A stretch of DNA of 62,504 bases from Candidatus Syntrophopropionicum ammoniitolerans. Its GTDB lineage: Bacteria > Bacillota > Desulfotomaculia > Desulfotomaculales > Pelotomaculaceae. Below, piece by piece: positions 9,754 through 18,792 of this stretch. How positions within the stretch are numbered: position 1 is the stretch's first letter; every line of letters starts with the position of its first letter. Both the position numbers and the translations under genes were made by a program. The notes under the pieces are model-generated. The model was not told the origin of the DNA and made no database searches. It saw only the letters and a program-made list of their open reading frames with translations. The stretch lies in NCBI GenBank assembly GCA_013201395.1, contig JABMJD010000010.1:1-62504 (forward strand), given 5' to 3'.

Positions 9754-10338
9754 TTATTTGATGCCTTGTAGTTTTTCCTTCTGTTTTTTGAGCACCTGGT
9801 CGTACTGGGTATCGATGCTGCCTATTACTTTAGACCATTCCTCCCAAAAACCTGGCTGTTTTTCAGGATTTATTTTTAGCTTTACCCCCACCTTTTTCTC
9901 CAGAGATTTCATGGATTCTGCCATCTGAACTGAAAATCTTTCTTTAAATTGTTCAAAAGCTTGTTTAGTAGCACTTTCATAATAATGCAAAAGTTGTTCG
10001 AGCTGACCTGCTACCTCACTATAGGCTTTTTTATCAGTTTTAAGAAGCCCAATCCCGTTCATAGCCTGCTGGTTGGTTTCAAAGGTTGTTTTGTCTGCCG
10101 GCAACCGGATATTACTTATAAAGGTTTTCATAGCACCTTCCACTATATATTCCCTTATTTTGTTCTGATACTGATCAATTGCTGCTAATAAGTCCAGGTC
10201 TTTATTATTTAAATATTTAGCTGCCAGCGTTTTTCCGGTAAGAAGATATTCCATTTCTCTAATATCCTCCTCAGACACAGCCTTCCTTTGTTGGTAGCGT
10301 TCCATAGCCTTTTCATACGCCGATTTAATTCTACCCAA
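9754..10338 (-). CDS. Helical hypothetical protein (194 aa)
   Basis: Not recognised. It is a soluble, Lys/Glu/Gln-rich, almost entirely helical protein (for example YEKAMERYQQRKAVSEEDIREME near the start and KKQKEKLQGIK at the end), compatible with a coiled coil. I start at the TTG at 10338 (MGRIKSAYEKAM) because GGGAGG lies about 7 nt upstream; the ATG at 10353 overlaps that site. It is convergent with the MFS gene and divergent from the acyl-CoA ligase gene. No function is assigned. Confidence 0.7.
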   Translation of the reverse strand: MGRIKSAYEKAMERYQQRKAVSEEDIREMEYLLTGKTLAAKYLNNKDLDLLAAIDQYQNKIREYIVEGAMKTFISNIRLPADKTTFETNQQAMNGIGLLKTDKKAYSEVAGQLEQLLHYYESATKQAFEQFKERFSVQMAESMKSLEKKVGVKLKINPEKQPGFWEEWSKVIGSIDTQYDQVLKKQKEKLQGIK

Positions 10339-10522
10339 AATATTACCTCCCATACATTACCTTTTTACCCCATTATTATAACTTTCCCCTCCTATATAGG
10401 TCAAACACTCTAAATTCAGCAGTAAAAAAACTTTTTGCTGGAAGAGAGCCCCTCACAAAGGAATAGCTGGCTTGCCCGTCGAAAATAATGTTTACTTATA
10501 AATCATCAGGGGGTATGCGGCT

Positions 10523-11983
10523 GTGAACATACATTACATACATAGGATTAATAACCAAAACATAACCCGTACGGCACTACTATTTAATAATACTACTATT
10601 ACTTACGGAGAGATGGAAAAAAACATAGACAAATATGCCGGCTATTTGGGCCGAATGGGCCTTTTGGCGGGGGATCGGGTGGCCATCGCACTGCCCAACT
10701 GCCCGGAATTTATATACTCTTATTTTGGTATAATCCGTGCCGGTGGAACTGTAGTACCCTTAAATCTACTACAGACACCCCTTGAATTAGCTTTTATGCT
10801 AAAGGATTCTGGTGTAAGTTATCTGATCACAAATGAGGCCATCGGCCAGGCACTTTCCCAGTTGCCATCCAGGCAGTCTATCCGGGTGGTTATACTAAAT
10901 GAGCAATGCAGTAAAGAGATATTAAATACCCCTTCGACACATTTTGAAAAAAGGGATCCGGAATCAGTATGCACATTATTATACACCTCCGGCACTACAG
11001 GAGATCCCAAAGCTGTTATGCTGACACACAACAATTTGATTGGCAACGTTAAATCGATGGATGCTGTATCGGGTTTTGACCCTGACGATAATTTTCTGGC
11101 CGTACTGCCCATGTTTCACAGTTTTGGCTGGGCGACAAGCGTTTTGCTGCCGCTATATGTCGGCTGTACCATCACTATCCTCGAATCCTTTCGGCCCAAA
11201 GAAGTACTGCATGCTCTTTCCCAGAAGGGAATTACAGTATTTTGCGGTGTACCAAGCATGTTCGCAGTATTACTCAAATTACGACGTCAAGCTTCCTTCC
11301 CCACCTTAAAATATGCTATTTCCGGTGGTGACTCCATCTCTGAAGAACACATGCTATCCTTTGAACAGACCTTCAAATTTCCCATAATCGAAGGCTATGG
11401 GCTCTCGGAGGCCTCTCCTGTGGTAAGCCTGAACCCACTGGAGGGAACTCGTAAAATTAGGTCTGTTGGCTTGCCGCTGACCGGTGTGGAAGTTAGAATA
11501 GTTGGCGAAGAAGATCAGGAGCTCCCCCCCGGTAACGTGGGTGAGCTGCTTGTAAAAGGACCTAATATTATGAAAGGTTATTATAATAGAGAAGAAGACA
11601 CCAGAGCAGTCCTTAAAAAAGGCTGGCTTTATACCGGTGATCTGGCATACCGGGATCATGAAGGCTACATATATATTGTGGGGCGGAAAAAAGAACTGAT
11701 TATCACAGCCGGCTACAACATATATCCCGGTGAGATCGAAGAAGCCCTTAAAGCCCACCCCTCGGTAGAAGAGGCTGCTGTGATTGGTATTCCACATCCG
11801 GTCAAGGGTGAAGTTATCAAAGCATTTATAATTCCAGTGGAAGGTTTCACACCGAAAAAACATGAGCTCATGCAGTTTTTAAAAGGAAAACTATCCATAT
11901 ATAAAATTCCGGAAATATTTGTGACAAAAAAAGAATTACCCCGGGGTGCTAACGGAAAGGTACTCAAGCGGATGCTAAAATAA
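10523..11983 (+). CDS. Long-chain acyl-CoA synthetase (AMP-forming)
   Basis: A 486-residue member of the ANL superfamily that activates a carboxylic acid to acyl-AMP and then acyl-CoA. Motifs appear in order: P-loop LYTSGTTGDPKAVMLTH at about 153-169, EGYGLSEASPV near 290, YTGDLAYRDHEG near 374, GRKKELIITAGYNIYP near 388, and the catalytic Lys in NGKVLKRMLK at the end. Start is GTG at 10523 behind AGGGGG. At 486 aa it is shorter than FadD, typical of clostridial long- or medium-chain ligases. It is convergent with the MerR gene (12-bp gap). Confidence 0.85.
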   Translation: MNIHYIHRINNQNITRTALLFNNTTITYGEMEKNIDKYAGYLGRMGLLAGDRVAIALPNCPEFIYSYFGIIRAGGTVVPLNLLQTPLELAFMLKDSGVSYLITNEAIGQALSQLPSRQSIRVVILNEQCSKEILNTPSTHFEKRDPESVCTLLYTSGTTGDPKAVMLTHNNLIGNVKSMDAVSGFDPDDNFLAVLPMFHSFGWATSVLLPLYVGCTITILESFRPKEVLHALSQKGITVFCGVPSMFAVLLKLRRQASFPTLKYAISGGDSISEEHMLSFEQTFKFPIIEGYGLSEASPVVSLNPLEGTRKIRSVGLPLTGVEVRIVGEEDQELPPGNVGELLVKGPNIMKGYYNREEDTRAVLKKGWLYTGDLAYRDHEGYIYIVGRKKELIITAGYNIYPGEIEEALKAHPSVEEAAVIGIPHPVKGEVIKAFIIPVEGFTPKKHELMQFLKGKLSIYKIPEIFVTKKELPRGANGKVLKRMLK

Positions 11984-11995
11984 TGATTTAAGCCC

Positions 11996-12523
11996 TTATT
12001 CCACTGCAAAACTTTGCAGGTAGCGCTCACCCTGTAAGGTTTGTGGATTGCTTATTTGCCCCGTTACCTTCTCGTTTTTCTTTCCTTTATTCCCTTGTTC
12101 TCTAGCCAGGGGATTTTTTTCTGCGTTTTTTATAGCATTTATTATTTCAATAAATTGCTCCGCGGTTACTTCTTTTTGCAATCGCAAGCATTCTGCAATT
12201 TTTTCTAACATCAGGCAGAGATCCCGTTGGAATTTTATATGTTTACGCAGCTGATTTATGTGCAGGTTGATCACTTCACCAGAAGAATAGTCTATGTCCT
12301 GCAAAAGCCCCTTGATATTATCCAATGAATAACCCAGGTATTTTAAAGCTATTATTTGCTGCAACCTTACTATATCCGTTTCTGTATAGAGACGATGCCC
12401 ATTGTCCTTATTCCTTGAAGGGACCAGGAGCCCGACCTGATCATAATAATGTAACGTCCGTACGGAAAGACCAGTCTGCTTGGCCAATTCACCGACTTTC
12501 CAGTTTGTTTTTTCCTTCATCAT
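11996..12523 (-). CDS. MerR-family transcriptional regulator
   Basis: A 175-residue MerR regulator. The N-terminal winged helix (KVGELAKQTGLSVRTLHYYDQVGLL at 7-32) is followed by DNGHRLYTETDIVRLQQI and a coiled-coil dimerisation helix. There are no Cys pairs of a metal sensor, so it is more like the BltR/TipA type that senses organic ligands. It is transcribed in the same direction as hydCBA, 33 bp downstream of hydA, and may be co-transcribed with it. The C-terminal tail is Lys/Asn-rich. Confidence 0.85.
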   Translation of the reverse strand: MMKEKTNWKVGELAKQTGLSVRTLHYYDQVGLLVPSRNKDNGHRLYTETDIVRLQQIIALKYLGYSLDNIKGLLQDIDYSSGEVINLHINQLRKHIKFQRDLCLMLEKIAECLRLQKEVTAEQFIEIINAIKNAEKNPLAREQGNKGKKNEKVTGQISNPQTLQGERYLQSFAVE

Positions 12524-12556
12524 TTGCCCCCATTTTCATTGATTTTATGGTTTTTA

Positions 12557-14503
12557 TTATTTTGGCGCCACTTTATCTTGTATCATGCGCCCCGTATCTC
12601 GTCCCGGCATGTTCTCTTTTACATGACCTACATGTCCACCTTTTATTCCGCCCAGATGCAGTCCCGGTTCCCTACCCCGTGGCGTATAATAGGTATGCAA
12701 CAGTTTTTTTGACACGTCACTAAGGGGGTGGTGCAAAAATTCTTCATATATTTTTTGGACGGCCGGGTTTTCATGAGCCCGTCTCAATTCTTTGGAAAAA
12801 TCGATGCGATCCAGGGCATCAGCCCGGTTATGTCGATAATCCAGGGATATCTCCTTGTGTTCCCTGGTACCAAAAATAGGCTGGCCACCTCCTCCGACAC
12901 AGCCACCGGGACAGGCCATAATTTCCACGTAATCGAATTTTTCTCCCGCCTTAAGCCGTTCCATTATTTTTTTGGCATTGCCGGTGCCATGGGCAACCGC
13001 TACCTTGATTTTTCGCCCCTTCAATTCCACAAAAACCTCTTTTATCCCGCTAAATCCACGCAATTCTTCATAATCGAGAAGATCCATTTCCTGCCCCGTC
13101 GTTAAATAATGTGCTGTTCTTACTGCTGCTTCAATAACTCCACCTGTTGAACCGAAAATAGCGCCCGCCCCGCTGGCAATTCCCATTGGGGTATCGTACT
13201 CTTTATCCGGCAAGTCATGAAAGTTAATTCCGGCCTGTCTAATCATACGGGCCAGTTCCCTGGTTGTTAGGACCCAATCTACATCCTTAAAATTGTCTGT
13301 ACCCATTTCCGGCCGGCTGGCCTCAAATTTTTTCGCTGTACAGGGCATAATTGCCACAACCACAATTTTTTTGGGATCCAAACCTTCTTTTGCCGCGAAA
13401 TAGGTTTTCGTAAGCGCCCCGAACATTTCATGAGGTGATTTACAGGTTGACAGGTTTTCAAGGAATTCGGGATAAAAATGTTCCGCATATTTAACCCAAC
13501 CTGGGCTGCAGGAAGAAAGCAATGGTAATTTACCGTGACCATCCAGCCGTTCCAGCAACTCATGGGCTTCTTCCATAATAGTTAGATCTGCTGAAAAATC
13601 CGTGGCAAAAACCTTGTCAAAACCTAACCTGCGCAGAGCAGCCACCAGTTTACCGGTCACCACCGTACCCACCTCAAAGCCGAATACCTCACCCAGAGTA
13701 ACCTGGATGGAAGGCGCTGTTTGCACCACAACATATTTGTCCGGGTCCTCCAGGGCTTCCCAAACGGACTCCACACACTCCTTCTCAGTCAAGGAAGCTG
13801 TGGGGCAGGCAATCACGCACTGCCCGCAGGTAATGCATGCTACCGCGGAAAGGTCCTGCATGAATGCAGGGGCAATAACAGTGTCAAAGCCCCTGTTCAA
13901 GGCCGAATAGACATTTACCTCTTGTACCTTACTGCAGATGGCTTCACAACGCCGGCATTTGATGCACTTATTATAATCACGGATAATAAATGGGTTTTCA
14001 CTCTGGATCGGTAATGGCTTCATTTCACCTGTGTATTTAATATTTCTTATACCCAGGTTATCAGCCAGATTTTGCAGCTCGCAGTTCAGATTACGAATAC
14101 AGGTGGTGCATTCACGATGGTGATCAGATAGAAGCAGTTCCACCATAGTTTTACGCACCCGTCTCACCCGTGGTGATGAGGTATGAACAACCAATCCCTC
14201 GGAAACCGGGTAAACACAAGAAGCCTGTAGTGTTTTAGCCCCCTTTATTTCAACCTCCACCAGGCACACCCGGCAAGAACCTACCTCATTAATATGCCGT
14301 AAATAACATAGACTGGGGATTTCAATGCCGGCCTGGCGGGCTGCCTCCAGGATGTTCATACCTTTTTCCGCCTCTACCTCTCTGCCATCTATGGTTAGTT
14401 TTATTTTTTCTACATCTTTTCCCGGATGATTGCAATGATCATGATCATAGAGCTGCCCTTTCTTCTCTACTACCGGCCCCGGGTTGTACTCCTCTTTCTG
14501 CAA
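12557..14503 (-). CDS. hydA: [FeFe] hydrogenase catalytic subunit, NADH-dependent type
   Basis: Catalytic subunit of a trimeric electron-bifurcating or NADH-linked [FeFe] hydrogenase that interconverts H2 and protons. Domains: plant-type [2Fe-2S] (CYLRHINEVGSCRVC), His-Cys3 [4Fe-4S] (HHRECTTC), a 2x[4Fe-4S] ferredoxin, then the H-cluster domain. The H-cluster motifs are SSCSPGWVKY, MPCTAKKFE and MACPGGCVGGGGQP. I place the start at TTG 14503, 9 nt after a perfect AAGGAGG inside hydB, which gives 648 aa. The upstream in-frame extension to 14641 lies wholly within hydB coding sequence. The C-terminal tail of about 36 residues is Gly/His-rich and unusual. Third gene of hydCBA. Confidence 0.9.
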   Translation of the reverse strand: MQKEEYNPGPVVEKKGQLYDHDHCNHPGKDVEKIKLTIDGREVEAEKGMNILEAARQAGIEIPSLCYLRHINEVGSCRVCLVEVEIKGAKTLQASCVYPVSEGLVVHTSSPRVRRVRKTMVELLLSDHHRECTTCIRNLNCELQNLADNLGIRNIKYTGEMKPLPIQSENPFIIRDYNKCIKCRRCEAICSKVQEVNVYSALNRGFDTVIAPAFMQDLSAVACITCGQCVIACPTASLTEKECVESVWEALEDPDKYVVVQTAPSIQVTLGEVFGFEVGTVVTGKLVAALRRLGFDKVFATDFSADLTIMEEAHELLERLDGHGKLPLLSSCSPGWVKYAEHFYPEFLENLSTCKSPHEMFGALTKTYFAAKEGLDPKKIVVVAIMPCTAKKFEASRPEMGTDNFKDVDWVLTTRELARMIRQAGINFHDLPDKEYDTPMGIASGAGAIFGSTGGVIEAAVRTAHYLTTGQEMDLLDYEELRGFSGIKEVFVELKGRKIKVAVAHGTGNAKKIMERLKAGEKFDYVEIMACPGGCVGGGGQPIFGTREHKEISLDYRHNRADALDRIDFSKELRRAHENPAVQKIYEEFLHHPLSDVSKKLLHTYYTPRGREPGLHLGGIKGGHVGHVKENMPGRDTGRMIQDKVAPK

Positions 14504-16391
14504 TATTAGCAGCCTCCTTCCTGATACCTTTGCTAATAGCATCTTTCGGACATTTAGCCACACATGCTGCACATCTAATACATTTATCCGGATCAATCCG
14601 GTATGGTTCTCCCTTTGCACCGCTAATTGCACCTGCAGCACAGGCTTTTACACAAAGTCCACAAGCAGCGCACTTAGCCTCATCTATGGTATAGTCGAGA
14701 AGTGCCTTGCACACCCCGGCGGGGCAGATTTTATCCCTGATATGGGCCACATACTCCCCTCTAAAATAACGAAGTGTAGAAATAACCGGGTTGGGCGCCG
14801 TTTGACCCAGGCCGCATAGTGAAGCATCTCGAATGTCATAGGCTAGTTCCTCCAACAGCTCCAGATCTTCCATTTCCCCTTTTCCTTCTGTAATTCTCTT
14901 CAATATTTCTAAAAGCCTTTTGGTGCCCACCCGGCAGGGTGTACATCGCCCGCAGGACTCGTCCTGAGTAAATTCAACATAAAATCTGGCTATATCAACC
15001 ATGCAATTATCCTCATCCATCACGATCATCCCGCCTGAACCCATCATGGAACCAATTTCCTTCAAGGATTCATAATCTATCGGCAGATCAAGGTATTTGG
15101 CCGGTATACAGCCCCCTGAAGGTCCACCCGTTTGTACTGCCTTAAAGTTTTTCCCATTGGCTATGCCGCCCCCGATATCAAATATAATTGTACGCAGGCT
15201 GGTACCCATGGGCACTTCAATTAGACCGGTGTTGTTAATCTTACCGGCCAGTGAGAATACCTTGGAGCCTTTACTGGTAGCACTCCCCTGCCCACTGTAC
15301 CACTCCCAGCCTCTTCTTAGAATAACCGGCACATTGGCGTAGGTTTCCACATTGCTAATTAATGTTGGTTTACCCCAGAGGCCTTCTTGGGCCGGATAGG
15401 GTGGTCTGGGATGTGGTTCTCCACGCTGACCCATAACAGAATGAAGCAACGCAGTTTCTTCCCCACATACAAAGGCCCCGGCACCAAAGCGTAGATCGAT
15501 ATCAAAGTCAAAATCGGCATCAAAAAGATTTTTACCCAGCAAGCCATATTCTCTAGCCTGATCAATGGCGATTTCCAGTCTTTCCACTGCAACAGGGTAT
15601 TCAGCTCTAATATAAATGTAACCCTGGGCCGCACCAATGCAATATCCGGCCACAGTCATGGCCTCCAGAATACTATGGGGGTCACCCTCCAAGATACTGC
15701 GATCCATAAAAGCCCCCGGATCCCCTTCATCCGCGTTGCACAAAATATATTTGGGATTGGCTTCTTGCATGGCCGCCATTTCCCACTTCCTGCCGGTTGG
15801 GAACCCGGCCCCTCCCCTACCCCGCAACCCGGATTTTTTTATTCGATCAATTATCTCCGCTGGTTTTTTATTCAAGATAATATCCGCCAGGGCGTAATAA
15901 CCATCCCTGGCGATATATTCACCAATTTCCTCCGGGTCTATAACGCCGCAGTTTTGTAATACGATACGTTTTTGGGCTTTAAAAAAATGTATATCTTCAA
16001 TATTATTTACTTTTTCACTTTTGTTTTGATACTGTAACTCCTCTACAACCTGACTGTTCACCAGATGGGTTTCTACAAGTTTTTTTACGTCTTGTGGCTT
16101 CACCCGGCAATAAAAATGCTCACCGGGATGGATCATTACAATGGGGCCATGCTGGCAGAAACCAAAACAACCGGTTTTAATCACCTGTACACTGTTTTGC
16201 AAATTACGACGTTCCAGCTCCCGTTCTAGTTCTCTGCGGACATCCTGACTTTCACCTGAAATACAGGATGTACCTGAGCAAACCATCACCTGAGAAATAC
16301 CTATACCATTACTGTGGCCCAGCCGCTGTTTAACCAGGGGTAAATATTTTTCCTTTACTATGTTAAGACCATCAATGGTTTTTATCTGCAA
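14445..16391 (-). CDS. hydB: NADH-binding diaphorase subunit of [FeFe] hydrogenase
   Basis: NuoF-like subunit carrying FMN and NAD(H). Domain order: an N-terminal thioredoxin-like [2Fe-2S] domain (VCSGTSC...TGCFGFCQ), the NuoF core (RGRGGAGFPTGRKW, NADEGDPGAFMDR, GAGAFVCGEETALL), SLBB, and an iron-sulfur helix bundle (ESCGRCTPCRVG). Last come two C-terminal [4Fe-4S] motifs (CAACGLCVKAC, CIRCAACVAKC). Two starts are possible: TTG at 16391, 8 nt after GGAAAGG, or GTG at 16400, which overlaps that site. It overlaps hydC by about 20 nt and hydA by 59 nt, indicating tight translational coupling. Confidence 0.92.
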   Translation of the reverse strand: MQIKTIDGLNIVKEKYLPLVKQRLGHSNGIGISQVMVCSGTSCISGESQDVRRELERELERRNLQNSVQVIKTGCFGFCQHGPIVMIHPGEHFYCRVKPQDVKKLVETHLVNSQVVEELQYQNKSEKVNNIEDIHFFKAQKRIVLQNCGVIDPEEIGEYIARDGYYALADIILNKKPAEIIDRIKKSGLRGRGGAGFPTGRKWEMAAMQEANPKYILCNADEGDPGAFMDRSILEGDPHSILEAMTVAGYCIGAAQGYIYIRAEYPVAVERLEIAIDQAREYGLLGKNLFDADFDFDIDLRFGAGAFVCGEETALLHSVMGQRGEPHPRPPYPAQEGLWGKPTLISNVETYANVPVILRRGWEWYSGQGSATSKGSKVFSLAGKINNTGLIEVPMGTSLRTIIFDIGGGIANGKNFKAVQTGGPSGGCIPAKYLDLPIDYESLKEIGSMMGSGGMIVMDEDNCMVDIARFYVEFTQDESCGRCTPCRVGTKRLLEILKRITEGKGEMEDLELLEELAYDIRDASLCGLGQTAPNPVISTLRYFRGEYVAHIRDKICPAGVCKALLDYTIDEAKCAACGLCVKACAAGAISGAKGEPYRIDPDKCIRCAACVAKCPKDAISKGIRKEAANIAERGVQPGAGSREERAAL

Positions 16392-16962
16392 TTTCTTCAC
16401 CTTTCCGGCACTTTCGTATTATTTTTTTGATCTCATCAGGGCTGGTGTTTCCGTGCACATTACCGTTTACAATTACTATTGGTGCCAACCCACAGGCACC
16501 GATGCAGCGTGTAGTATTGATTGTAAAAAGGTTATCTGGGGTGGTTTCACCTGCATCTATCTGCAAACTATCTTTCAGTATTTCCATCAGTTCCTGAGCA
16601 CCCTTGATGTAACAGGCTGTACCTGTGCATAGATCAAGGGTATATTTTCCCTGGGGTTCGGTTAAAAAAAACGAATAAAATGTAACCACACCATTAACCT
16701 CACTAACAGGTGTGCTGGTTTTTTCTGCTATATAGGCTTGCACCTGCTCCGATAGATAGCCAAAAATATCTTGGGCCTTTTTTAGAATTATAATCAACTG
16801 CCCGGGTTCTTTCGTATAAATATCAATATAGCGGTCTAGTTCCAAAAATTTATTTTTTGTTTTTTCTTTGTCTGCTTTTTCCTCTATGGGTCCTTCCTGC
16901 ATAAATGCGGCAGGAATTTTACCTTCCTGTGTTTTCTGACCCCCATAGGCCTCTTGTGTCAT
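16372..16962 (-). CDS. hydC: NuoE-like [2Fe-2S] subunit of [FeFe] hydrogenase
   Basis: A 196-residue thioredoxin-like [2Fe-2S] protein of the NuoE/HydC family that relays electrons between the diaphorase and HydA. Cluster ligands are CTGTACYIKGA near residue 117 and CIGACGLAP near 155. The first 40 residues are Lys/Glu-rich and longer than usual for NuoE. Start at ATG 16962 is supported by GGGAG 8 nt upstream. It is the first gene of hydCBA. The trimeric composition is that of bifurcating hydrogenases using NADH plus ferredoxin, though simple NADH-dependent trimers exist too. Confidence 0.92.
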   Translation of the reverse strand: MTQEAYGGQKTQEGKIPAAFMQEGPIEEKADKEKTKNKFLELDRYIDIYTKEPGQLIIILKKAQDIFGYLSEQVQAYIAEKTSTPVSEVNGVVTFYSFFLTEPQGKYTLDLCTGTACYIKGAQELMEILKDSLQIDAGETTPDNLFTINTTRCIGACGLAPIVIVNGNVHGNTSPDEIKKIIRKCRKGEEIADKNH

Positions 16963-17119
16963 TGCAACATCTCCCGTTCTAGATCCTTACTATCATGTAT
17001 TGTTTATGCTTTGGTCGCCTTTTATGCCACAAATAAAAAAGCCGCCCTACGAGACAGCAAGGATGTTCCCGGGAGTAGTTTTACATTCCCTTTCTTGACC
17101 ATGGTTATTTACAGACAAC

Positions 17120-17959
17120 CTAGGTAAATCTAGGTTTCAATGGCAGGGTAATCAGGTAGAATAAGGCAGCAACTAAAGCAATTGTCGCTCCAGTAGCTGT
17201 TGACCAGTAATATGATAGCAAAAGCCCAATTATGCCGGAGAATATTGTTATTGTTACAGAAATCGTGTGGTAATTTCTCATGTTGATGCTCACATTGCGG
17301 GCTGCGGCAGCAGGGAGAATCAAAAAAGAGTTGATCACCAGGATGCCTACCCACTGTATTGATATGGTCACAATAACTGCAATCACAATACAGAACAGTG
17401 TTTCCACCAGGCGCACAGGTATACCTCGACTGCGGGCTAATGTGGTATTAACACTAAGCAAGAGAAATTTATTGAACATGACTGTCCAGAGAATAATTAT
17501 GATGGTCAGGGCGAACAGAAGTAGATAGATTTCCTTGGGTGTAATACTCAACAGATCCCCGATGAGGAAGCGGGAAAATTTAGCAAATCCTCCACCCCGC
17601 GAGAGTATAACAATGCCCAGTGCCACCATTGTTGCCGACACGGCACCGATGACAGTATCTGTAGAGGCTGTTGTGTAATGTTTTAGCAATGAGATGGCTA
17701 TCGCCAGGAAAATTGAGAAAAACACCATTATCCAAAGAGGGTCCTGGAAACCAAAGAGTATGCCTATGGCTATACCGGTAAGGGCAGAATGTCCAATGGT
17801 ATCGGAAAAGAAAGCCATTTTGTTGTTAACAACCATTGTCCCCATAATACCGAACATCGGACCAACCAACAGCACAGCTAAAAGGGCGTTTTTCATAAAA
17901 ATATGATGTGTCCAGGCAAAAGGCAGCAGTTTATCAATTAAAAAATACCAGGACTCCAT
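17120..17959 (-). CDS. Zinc/manganese ABC transporter permease
   Basis: A 279-residue ABC-3 family permease (ZnuB/MntB/TroC type) with about eight membrane segments. The family loop SDTIGHSALTGIAIG is at about 52-66 and the cytoplasmic stretch ARSRGIPVRLVE near 175. The stop codon region forms a small hairpin (AACCTAG...CTAGGTT). Its start abuts the ATPase gene stop with a 1-nt overlap (17959), so the two subunits are translationally coupled. It pairs with the adjacent ATPase and lipoprotein; the Fur-family gene at the head of the operon favours zinc. Confidence 0.88.
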   Translation of the reverse strand: MESWYFLIDKLLPFAWTHHIFMKNALLAVLLVGPMFGIMGTMVVNNKMAFFSDTIGHSALTGIAIGILFGFQDPLWIMVFFSIFLAIAISLLKHYTTASTDTVIGAVSATMVALGIVILSRGGGFAKFSRFLIGDLLSITPKEIYLLLFALTIIIILWTVMFNKFLLLSVNTTLARSRGIPVRLVETLFCIVIAVIVTISIQWVGILVINSFLILPAAAARNVSINMRNYHTISVTITIFSGIIGLLLSYYWSTATGATIALVAALFYLITLPLKPRFT

Positions 17960-18792
17960 TAGGCGCCAACCCCTTTAATTTTATGTTCAGTTAAAAAGGA
18001 ATCCTGATCATTGATACCTCCCTGGAATACATAGCCGTAGGTTCTTCTGATGTTTTCACTGCTAAAAACCTCTTGCGGTGTACCGGAACACAATAGTGTG
18101 TGATCTATAAACAGCACCCTGTCGGCATGACGTGCAACCATAACCAGATCGTGTGACACAAGGATAATTGATAAATCGTAGTCCTGCCGCAAGCTGGAGA
18201 CCATATTATAAAATAGTTCCCGGCCATGGGCATCAACCCCTGATACAGGCTCATCCATAAGCAGCAGATCTGGACATGGTTCAAGAGCCAAAGCTAGCAA
18301 CACCCTCTGCAATTCCCCACCGGATAAATCTCCAAGACGTCTGTCTAACAAGTGTTCTGCCTGCACAACAGATAATATCTTTGCGGTATGTTCACGCTGT
18401 CTGGTTGTATGTCCCAAAAAAACCGGCCTTGCAGTGAGCCCCGCTGAAAAAAGATCTAGAACACTAGTTGGGGAACCAGAATCGAACTCCAGCTTTTGCG
18501 GCACATAACCTACCAATGGTTTTCTGGTTTGGCAGTTTTTAATATCTAGAAATCGCAAAGTACCGGTGTAGGGAACCTCACCCATAATTGCTTTAAGCAG
18601 CGTTGTTTTACCGGCTCCATTAGGTCCAATCAGTGCTGTTAATTCGCCGCAATGTATATGAAGGTTAATATCCCTGAGGATTTCAGTCTTGCCTATTGTT
18701 ACACCAAAAGATTCCAGCTTGGTGCAGCAAAGGCCACAGGCTTTCGATTGGGCCCTGGCAATTGCTTTGTCATTCATTTTTATTAAGTGCAT
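17959..18792 (-). CDS. Zinc/manganese ABC transporter ATP-binding protein
   Basis: A 277-residue ABC ATPase. Walker A is GPNGAGKTTLLK near residue 57, the Q-loop is YVPQK, the signature is LSGGELQRVLLA near 158 and Walker B is LLLMDEPVSGVD near 178, followed by the H-loop VSHD. This is the ZnuC/MntB subfamily. The first 24 residues include CGLCC and are longer than usual. The start is uncertain: ATG 18792 sits on the ribosome-binding site and ATG 18777 is 15 nt from it. The gene overlaps znuA by 23 nt. Confidence 0.88.
   Translation of the reverse strand: MHLIKMNDKAIARAQSKACGLCCTKLESFGVTIGKTEILRDINLHIHCGELTALIGPNGAGKTTLLKAIMGEVPYTGTLRFLDIKNCQTRKPLVGYVPQKLEFDSGSPTSVLDLFSAGLTARPVFLGHTTRQREHTAKILSVVQAEHLLDRRLGDLSGGELQRVLLALALEPCPDLLLMDEPVSGVDAHGRELFYNMVSSLRQDYDLSIILVSHDLVMVARHADRVLFIDHTLLCSGTPQEVFSSENIRRTYGYVFQGGINDQDSFLTEHKIKGVGA

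Noticed and set aside
14504-14641. Upstream extension of hydA to 14641
   Set aside because: Lies wholly in hydB coding sequence in another frame; the AAGGAGG-TTG pair explains the start.
17117-17137. AACCTAG/CTAGGTT hairpin at the end of the znuB-like gene as terminator
   Set aside because: No T-tract follows and it overlaps the coding end.
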